Shown here piece by piece: positions 5,653 through 10,340 of a stretch of DNA of 10,340 bases. The stretch lies in assembly GCA_007124395.1 (NCBI GenBank), contig SLFF01000009.1, positions 1-10,340 of the forward strand. The letters are read 5' to 3'. Position 1 is the stretch's first letter. Each line of letters begins with the position of its first letter. The position numbers and the translations under genes were made by a program. Under the pieces are notes generated by a model. It was not told where the DNA came from and did not search any database. It worked only from the letters and a program-made list of their open reading frames with translations. Source of the stretch: Thermomicrobiaceae bacterium. Its GTDB lineage: Bacteria > Chloroflexota > Chloroflexia > Thermomicrobiales > Thermomicrobiaceae.

Positions 5653-6861
5653 TTGGAAGCCTCGATGCCGACAGAGAGAATCAACGTCGCTCTACTGACC
5701 GCAAGTCAGGCGTTGTTCCTGATCGCCGCGACCACGGTGCTCACACTGAGTGGTGTGGTCGGACAGCGGCTGGCGCCTGATCCATCTTTCGCAACGCTTC
5801 CGGTTGCACTGATGCAGATCACGACGTTGTTCGTGACATTTCCGGCATCGATTCTCATGAAGCGGCGAGGGAGACGCACCGGCTTTCTGATCGGCACCAT
5901 TCTCGGCGGGGTCACTGGCGGGAGTATCTCTGCGCTCGGAGTGATCACCGGGAGTTTCGCGATCTTCTGTCTGGGGAACATGCTTCTCGGCGTCTACCAG
6001 GCGTTTGCGATGTACTATCGATTTGCGGCCGTGGAGTCTGCAAGTGATGGGTTTCGTGCCCGGGCGATCTCGCTGGTGATGGCCGGTGGCGTCGTCGCCG
6101 CGATCTTCGGTCCGTGGAACGCCAGCTACAGCCAGTCACTGACCAGCGGTAATCCAGAGGCCGGGCCGTTCTTCGTCGCCGCAGGTTTGGCAGTCGTCGC
6201 AACGATCCTCATCGGTATGCTGGAGATTCCGAAAGTCAGCGAACCAGAGGGGGGCGGTTCGGGGCGACAACTCGGATTGATCGCCGGTCAGCCAGCATTC
6301 ATTGTTGCGCTGCTTGCCGCAGCGATCGGGTACGCGGTGATGGTGCTTATCATGACGGCGACACCGATCGCGATGAATCAAGACGGATTTACCATCAGCC
6401 AGACTGCGCTCGTCATGCAATTCCACGTGATGGGTATGTTCGCCCCGTCATTCATCACTGGGTCGCTGATCGCCCGGGCGGGGGTGCTGAACATTCTGCT
6501 GGCAGGGGGTGTGATCATGCTCGGCGCGATCGGTATCGCACTCTCCGGAGTTGCACTCTGGCAGTACATGATCGCGCTCCTGCTACTCGGCGTGGGGTGG
6601 AACTTCCTGTTTATCGGCGGAAGCACGCTCCTGACCGAGACCCACACGCAGCAGGAACGAGGGAAGGTTCAGGGGCTCAACGATTTCGCGATTTTCTCAC
6701 TGGTGGCGCTGGGGTCGGCGCTGTCGGGCGTATTACTGAACAGTCTGGGATGGCTGACGCTCAACGCAATGGCAATCCCGATCGTGGCCGTTACGCTGAT
6801 GGCCACACTCTGGATTCGCCTTGGCCGACGCCAGGAATCCCCCAGCCCGGCCGCAGATTGA
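5653..6861 (+). CDS. Major facilitator superfamily transporter
   Basis: A 402-residue polytopic inner-membrane protein with about 12 hydrophobic segments. They are split by a hydrophilic central loop at about 191-209 (EIPKVSEPEGGGSGRQ), the usual 6+6 MFS layout. Between helices 2 and 3 MKRRGRRTGFLIG (from about 69) is a variant of MFS motif A (G-x-x-x-D-R-x-G-R-R) with Lys/Arg in place of the Asp. Late in the protein ERGKVQGLND (about 335-344) matches the helix 10-11 loop typical of bacterial drug/metabolite MFS proteins. Substrate cannot be told from sequence; efflux of a small molecule is the common role. The TTG start at 5653 is chosen from AGGAGGG 7 nt upstream, giving a short cytoplasmic N-terminus before helix 1; the frame is also open from ATG 5602. 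It is divergent from the GNAT gene and convergent with plsC. Confidence 0.88.
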   Translation: MEASMPTERINVALLTASQALFLIAATTVLTLSGVVGQRLAPDPSFATLPVALMQITTLFVTFPASILMKRRGRRTGFLIGTILGGVTGGSISALGVITGSFAIFCLGNMLLGVYQAFAMYYRFAAVESASDGFRARAISLVMAGGVVAAIFGPWNASYSQSLTSGNPEAGPFFVAAGLAVVATILIGMLEIPKVSEPEGGGSGRQLGLIAGQPAFIVALLAAAIGYAVMVLIMTATPIAMNQDGFTISQTALVMQFHVMGMFAPSFITGSLIARAGVLNILLAGGVIMLGAIGIALSGVALWQYMIALLLLGVGWNFLFIGGSTLLTETHTQQERGKVQGLNDFAIFSLVALGSALSGVLLNSLGWLTLNAMAIPIVAVTLMATLWIRLGRRQESPSPAAD

Positions 6862-6865
6862 AGAC

Positions 6866-6909
6866 GCTATCGATGCAAGACGCGACGTGCGATAGCAGGA
6901 TCGCGCGTC
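6866..6909. terminator. Overlapping inverted repeats between convergent MFS and plsC genes, possible bidirectional terminator
   Basis: Right after the MFS stop, GCTATCG (6866-6872) pairs with CGATAGC (6890-6896) around a 17-nt loop. GACGCG (6879-6884), inside that loop, pairs with CGCGTC (6904-6909). The two stems interlock, so they could form alternative hairpins or a pseudoknot. There is no T-run on either side, so classic intrinsic termination is not certain. The location in the 55-bp gap between convergent genes supports a terminator role. Confidence 0.4.
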
Positions 6910-6916
6910 GCTTACA

Positions 6917-7651
6917 TCAAACCGGTGTGGACACCTCTTCGACGGTCTCCTGAACGGATTCCCGCACCCGATCGGCGTAGATGCCGCGATAGTTCTCCGG
7001 TAGCAACCGGGCGACCTCGATCATCATCTGATCGGTGATCTCGGCCAGATCCGGTCGAGAGCCATCTTCAGTCTCCCGATGCAGGTAGAACGGCTTGCCG
7101 ATTCGTACCGTTACCCGTTTGGGGCCAGGACGACGCGGCTTGGATCCGTTGCCAGGTAGCGTGTCGGTCCCGATAATCGCCGTCGGGATCACCGGCACGT
7201 TGGCGCGAAGTGCAATTGCAGCGGCTCCCGGGAAGACATCTTTGAGCCCACCCGTTGTGCTCCGGGTACCTTCCGGAAACATGCCGACGATCACACCGCC
7301 CAGCAATCTCGTCTGGGCGTGACGGAGTGCGGCCCGGTCCGGGTTGCCACGGTCCACCGCAAATGAATCGGTCATTCGTGCAACCCATTCGGCGAACGGG
7401 ATAGAGAACACTTCCTTCTTCGCCATGAACCGGACTGGACGGGGAAACACCGCCTCCAGCAAGACCGGGTCCACATTGTGCAAGTGATTTGACACCATCA
7501 ATGCCCCACCCGACTTCGGCACATTCTCAAGCCCTTCGACCTTCAAACGTGTCGTGATCTTGAAGAAGAGCATGAAGAACGGGCGAAGAATACAGTAGAT
7601 CAAGTATCGAAGCCGTCGATGCGAAACCTGATACTCTGCCTGCTTGCTCAC
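6917..7651 (-). CDS. plsC: 1-acyl-sn-glycerol-3-phosphate acyltransferase (PlsC family)
   Basis: Membrane-associated acyltransferase expected to add the second acyl chain to lysophosphatidic acid, giving phosphatidic acid for phospholipid synthesis. The family motifs are complete: NHLHNVD at 55-61 (H56-x4-D61, catalytic pair), FAVDRGN at about 97-103, FPEGTRS at 125-131 (phosphate binding), and VPVIPTAI at 152-159. A hydrophobic stretch at about 16-30 can anchor it to the membrane. The 244-residue length is typical. The GTG start at 7651 overlaps the TGA of cmk (GTGA), and a purine-rich GGAAGGGAG inside the end of cmk serves as ribosome site, indicating translational coupling. Last gene of the minus-strand operon. 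A related lysolipid or ornithine-lipid acyltransferase role cannot be excluded. Confidence 0.92.
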   Translation of the reverse strand: MSKQAEYQVSHRRLRYLIYCILRPFFMLFFKITTRLKVEGLENVPKSGGALMVSNHLHNVDPVLLEAVFPRPVRFMAKKEVFSIPFAEWVARMTDSFAVDRGNPDRAALRHAQTRLLGGVIVGMFPEGTRSTTGGLKDVFPGAAAIALRANVPVIPTAIIGTDTLPGNGSKPRRPGPKRVTVRIGKPFYLHRETEDGSRPDLAEITDQMMIEVARLLPENYRGIYADRVRESVQETVEEVSTPV

Positions 7652-8367
7652 GAAGACGGGCTCCCTTCCTCGGCGATCGCCGGAATCAGCGATGCAAGCT
7701 GAAGAATCTGCTTGACCACATCCTCGATCTCACGGCCGTCGGTCTGGATTACCACCGCATCTGGTGACGGTTCCATGGGCGCCTCGCTGCGGGACGCATC
7801 TCGCTGATCGCGCTGGCGCATGCTCTCCCGAATTTCTTCGACGGACAGGTCGATGCCCCGTTCGAGCAGCTCTGCACGTCGACGCCGGGCCCGCTCGTTG
7901 AGCGAGGCATCGAGCCAGATCTTGAGATCGGCATCTGGCATGACCACCGTGCCGACATCTCGGCCCGGCATCACAACCTGCCCCGAGTTCCCGATCTTTC
8001 GCTGAAGCTCCAGCAAACCGGCACGCACTCTGGCGTGAACCGAGACCGGTGAAACCGCACGATCAACCTCCGGGTCACGAATGGCCCAGGTCACGTCGGC
8101 GTCATCGATATAGACATCGTACTGCCGCCCATCGTCGACCGAAGGAGTGGTGATAGCAATGTCGATCTTGTCGATTAGCTCCGCGAGTTCGTCTTCATCA
8201 TCCGGCGACACTCCCCGCGCCAGCGCAACGAGTGTCAGAACTCGATATACCGCACCCGTATCGAACATAAGGGCATCGAGCTGATCAGCTATCTCTGCGG
8301 CGACCGTGCTCTTTCCGGACGCCGCCGGGCCGTCGATCGCGATCACGAACTTGCCGAGATTGTCCAC
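7648..8367 (-). CDS. cmk: Cytidylate kinase
   Basis: Cytoplasmic nucleoside monophosphate kinase that phosphorylates CMP and dCMP using ATP. From the GTG 8367 start (239 aa) the P-loop GPAASGKST is at 13-21, FDTGAVYR at 35-42, the conserved GRDVGTVVMPDADLKIWLDA at 135-154, and the LID-region RDQRDASRSEAPM at 186-198, all diagnostic of Cmk. The length is close to the usual 220-230 residues. The frame is open up to ATG 8442, but GGAGG at 8375-8379 is 7 nt before GTG 8367 and only 1 nt before the ATG at 8373, so GTG 8367 is preferred. The first 83 bp, including the P-loop codons, overlap the end of the upstream pseudouridine synthase gene in a different frame. Its TGA overlaps the plsC start. 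Confidence 0.93.
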   Translation of the reverse strand: MDNLGKFVIAIDGPAASGKSTVAAEIADQLDALMFDTGAVYRVLTLVALARGVSPDDEDELAELIDKIDIAITTPSVDDGRQYDVYIDDADVTWAIRDPEVDRAVSPVSVHARVRAGLLELQRKIGNSGQVVMPGRDVGTVVMPDADLKIWLDASLNERARRRRAELLERGIDLSVEEIRESMRQRDQRDASRSEAPMEPSPDAVVIQTDGREIEDVVKQILQLASLIPAIAEEGSPSS

Positions 8368-9238
8368 TGGCATTCCTCCGGTCTTTATTGCCACCCGGGC
8401 TCGATCGCCGTGGTGGTGCATCTCGACGAAATGAGCGATCACCGTCTCGCGGCCGGGCGGGCGGTCCGGCGGGACGATCTTCGCGACGCTCAGGTTGCCG
8501 GACTACGTTATTGCCTGGTTCCTGATCCCGTCCGACCGCTTCCCAGAGCTGCTCCAGCTCACCCGGCGTCAGATCCCTCCACGAACCGCGCGGAACCCCT
8601 TGCAAAACAACCGGGCCGAGCCGGATGCGCGAGAGTCGCACCACGTTGTATCCGATATGTTCGATCATTCGCCGAACGATCCGGTTCCTGCCCTCATGAA
8701 TTACGATGCGCAGCAAGGTACCTTCAGGTTCATTGCTCACTGCTCGCACTTCACTCGGAACAGCTTTCACCCCGTCGATCGTCACACCCCGAACAAGTTC
8801 ATCGAGCGTCCGCCGCGGTGGATGGCCGTCCAGCAGAATCTCGTACTCTTTCTCGAGCTCGAATCGCGGATGCGTCACGCGATGAGCCAGATCGCCATCA
8901 TTGGTAAGCAACAGCAGTCCGGTCGTTGGGCGATCGAGCCGGCCAACCGGGACGACGCGCTCGCGGACATCCACAAGATCGAGGACCGTGCGTCGGCCTC
9001 GCTCATCCTGGGACGTCGTAATGTAGCCCGGTGGCTTGTTGAGCATCAAGTAGCGTTTTGGCTCCACACGGACAATCCGGCCATCCACCTCGATCTTCTG
9101 GTTGTCCGGGTCTACCCGGAAACCTTCGGTCTGGACGACCTCGCCGTCGACCTTTACCCGGCCTTCGGCAATCATCTTCTCGGCTTTTCTTCTGGATGCG
9201 ACACCGCGTGCCGCCAATACTTTGTGCAGGCGTTCCAT
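8285..9238 (-). CDS. rluB: rRNA pseudouridine synthase, RsuA/RluB family, with basic disordered tail
   Basis: Isomerises a specific uridine to pseudouridine in rRNA. Residues 1-50 are an S4 RNA-binding domain (MERLHKVLAARGVASRRKAE). The catalytic domain begins with YLMLNKPPGYITT at 63-75, contains GRLDRPTTGLLLLTNDGDLA at 99-118 with catalytic Asp102, and HEGRNRIVRRM at 181-191 (family consensus N-R-Q-V-R-R-M; Gln is Ile here). The core ends near residue 240. Residues 245-317 are a low-complexity tail rich in Arg, Asp, Pro and Gly, a common style of extension that may bind RNA. The final ~27 codons overlap cmk in another frame. GGAAGGA lies 6 nt before ATG 9238. The exact target (23S as RluB, or 16S as RsuA) is not settled by sequence; the neighbouring cmk favours RluB, as in many bacteria. 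Confidence 0.9.
   Translation of the reverse strand: MERLHKVLAARGVASRRKAEKMIAEGRVKVDGEVVQTEGFRVDPDNQKIEVDGRIVRVEPKRYLMLNKPPGYITTSQDERGRRTVLDLVDVRERVVPVGRLDRPTTGLLLLTNDGDLAHRVTHPRFELEKEYEILLDGHPPRRTLDELVRGVTIDGVKAVPSEVRAVSNEPEGTLLRIVIHEGRNRIVRRMIEHIGYNVVRLSRIRLGPVVLQGVPRGSWRDLTPGELEQLWEAVGRDQEPGNNVVRQPERREDRPAGPPARPRDGDRSFRRDAPPRRSSPGGNKDRRNASGQSRQVRDRDRRPGGVRKEHGRRRDS
8375..8379 (-). promoter_or_regulatory. Shine-Dalgarno GGAGG for cmk, inside the upstream coding sequence
   Basis: The reverse complement of CCTCC lies 7 nt upstream of GTG 8367. It falls within the disordered tail of the pseudouridine synthase gene and decides the cmk start among the in-frame candidates at 8442, 8373 and 8367. 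Confidence 0.65.
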
Positions 9239-9274
9239 TTTCGATCCTTCCCACGCCAGAACCAGGCGCAGGTT

Positions 9275-10340
9275 CTAGTTCACACTGATGCCCGCTCGTA
9301 ATACGGGAACCTGATACAGTTCCACGCCATCATTCAAGAATACAACGTGCCCCCATCGTATGGGCAACGTTCCGCGCGGCCTCGGGCCAAGCTCGAGTTC
9401 CGCGTCGAGTCGATCTACTTCCGTGCGAAGATATGGCCTGACGAAAGGCACCGCAAGAACGAAACCGTACCGCTCTGCAGCGCGTTCGATCCCTGGAAAA
9501 TCGCTGGATGGACCGAAATTCACCCAGTGTATACGCTCATCAAGGAATTGGAGCAACGTCAGCGTATCAGCATATCGCTGTGAGCTTCCCATTACAACGG
9601 TAATTACCTGATTGCCTTCTCGACGCGTCGCGAGAACGAACGATTCCCCTGCTTCGCCGGTGGTCCCCGTCTTGATCCCGTGAACGCGTTCGGCCCCGAG
9701 GAGATCGTTGGTGTTGTTGACGGTATACGCCCGGGCGTTCGCGCCAGTCACCGTGATCGTCCAGCCCGATGCTCCGACGATCTCTGTCAGGAGTTGCGAA
9801 TCCATGACCGCTTTCCCGGCAATGGCCAGATCCCGCGCTGTAGAGAACTGATCGGGGTGATCCGGGCCGTCTGGATTGACGAAGTTGGACCCGGTCATAC
9901 CCAGATCCTGCCCGACCTCATTCATCTCTTCGACGAAACGTGCGTTCGGCGACTGGCCAACTTGCGGACCCAACTGCCCCCCGGCAACCCGCGCCAGTGC
10001 GTTAGCCGCATCTCCTCCAGACGGAATCATCAATCCGGCGAGCAGATCTCGAACGGTAACCTGGTCTCCGGACTGCAGTTGCGCGTTGGAGTAAACGGCC
10101 GTATCCACCAGATCGCTTTGCACGATCTCGACGATATGATCAGGATCCAGCACCGCTAGAGCGGTCAACGCCGTGACCATCTTCAGGGTGCTTGCCGGAG
10201 CAACCGGATCGTCGGCATTGTAGGAGTAGAGGAGTTCGTCACTGGTGATGTCAACGGCGTAGATCGCATTCGCAGTTACGCCGGGAATCGCTGACTGTCC
10301 CGCCATCGGCTCGCGATTGGTGTTCCCAGGTGGTTCCGCC
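9275..10340 (-). CDS. D-alanyl-D-alanine carboxypeptidase-like protein (peptidase S11), 5' truncated by window edge
   Basis: The frame is open to the right edge, where it reads AEPPGNTNREPMAGQSAIPG. The true start and signal peptide therefore lie outside, and the ATG at 10306 is only an internal methionine. Numbered from that methionine, S-T-L-K at 39-42 gives nucleophile Ser39 and Lys42, and K-T-G at 212-214 is in a typical GIKTGTTGEAG context. The second S11 motif, normally S-x-N, is S-G-G-D-A-A at 96-101, so the Asn is replaced by Gly. The C-terminal ~70 residues resemble the beta-rich domain after the catalytic part, with no anchor helix at the end. It heads the operon, 36 bp before rluB. 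Carboxypeptidase genes beside rluB are also known in Bacillus-type chromosomes. It may have reduced or altered activity. It is a divergent relative of the S11 protein at 234-1916. Confidence 0.85.
   Translation of the reverse strand, partial: AEPPGNTNREPMAGQSAIPGVTANAIYAVDITSDELLYSYNADDPVAPASTLKMVTALTALAVLDPDHIVEIVQSDLVDTAVYSNAQLQSGDQVTVRDLLAGLMIPSGGDAANALARVAGGQLGPQVGQSPNARFVEEMNEVGQDLGMTGSNFVNPDGPDHPDQFSTARDLAIAGKAVMDSQLLTEIVGASGWTITVTGANARAYTVNNTNDLLGAERVHGIKTGTTGEAGESFVLATRREGNQVITVVMGSSQRYADTLTLLQFLDERIHWVNFGPSSDFPGIERAAERYGFVLAVPFVRPYLRTEVDRLDAELELGPRPRGTLPIRWGHVVFLNDGVELYQVPVLRAGISVN

Noticed and set aside
1982..5954. The 14-base word starting GTGATCACCGGGAG at 1982 and again at 5941
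   Set aside because: One copy is inside the MFS coding sequence and the flanks differ. A single shared 14-mer in 10 kb is close to chance, so no repeat element is claimed.
9239..9274. Possible promoter or terminator between the carboxypeptidase and rluB genes
   Set aside because: Only 36 bp, containing the rluB ribosome site; no stem or promoter boxes seen, so read-through in one operon is simpler.
8495..9301. 268-codon plus-strand open frame
   Set aside because: Antisense to the pseudouridine synthase, which has a clear S4 domain and catalytic motif; no independent coding evidence.

Overview
The window reads as an ordinary, gene-dense bacterial chromosome segment of moderately high GC. It holds nine protein genes, two of them cut by the window edges. 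I see no rRNA, tRNA, CRISPR array, insertion sequence or phage gene. Secreted or membrane-anchored envelope enzymes combined with the order carboxypeptidase - rRNA pseudouridine synthase - cytidylate kinase - acyltransferase suggest a free-living bacterium. The protein style recalls Chloroflexota (Thermomicrobia-like), but that placement is a guess from recall and no phylogenetic marker was tested.

Right part (about 6917-10340, minus strand): a tight housekeeping operon. In transcription order it holds a D-Ala-D-Ala carboxypeptidase-like protein (5' end outside the window), an RsuA/RluB-family pseudouridine synthase with a long basic disordered tail, cytidylate kinase, and a PlsC-type acyltransferase. 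The start and P-loop of cytidylate kinase lie inside the reading frame of the pseudouridine synthase tail (about 83 bp out-of-frame overlap). Kinase and acyltransferase overlap by a GTGA.

Middle part: a plus-strand MFS transporter (about 5653-6861) runs toward the operon, with a 55-bp gap of nested inverted repeats between them. The transporter is divergent from a minus-strand pair, a GNAT acetyltransferase followed 16 bp later by a secreted NodB-type polysaccharide deacetylase. A plus-strand, tail-anchored DUF362 protein converges on the deacetylase gene so tightly that both stop codons share one CTAG.

Left part: a second S11 carboxypeptidase, membrane anchored and with an unusual TPR-like C-terminal region predicted to be cytoplasmic, overlaps by GTGA the start of a gene running off the left edge. 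That gene resembles the N-terminus of an AlkA-type DNA glycosylase.

The two divergent intergenic regions (about 1917-2221 and 5372-5652) both carry the same rare palindromic word, TGTACGTA. In the second region it forms a two-half-site inverted repeat with centres 21 bp apart, which is the best candidate here for a shared unidentified operator. No new multi-gene system was found. The points most worth checking are the overlapping rluB/cmk coding, the carboxypeptidase-TPR fusion, the degenerate SxN motif in the other carboxypeptidase, and the shared palindromes.
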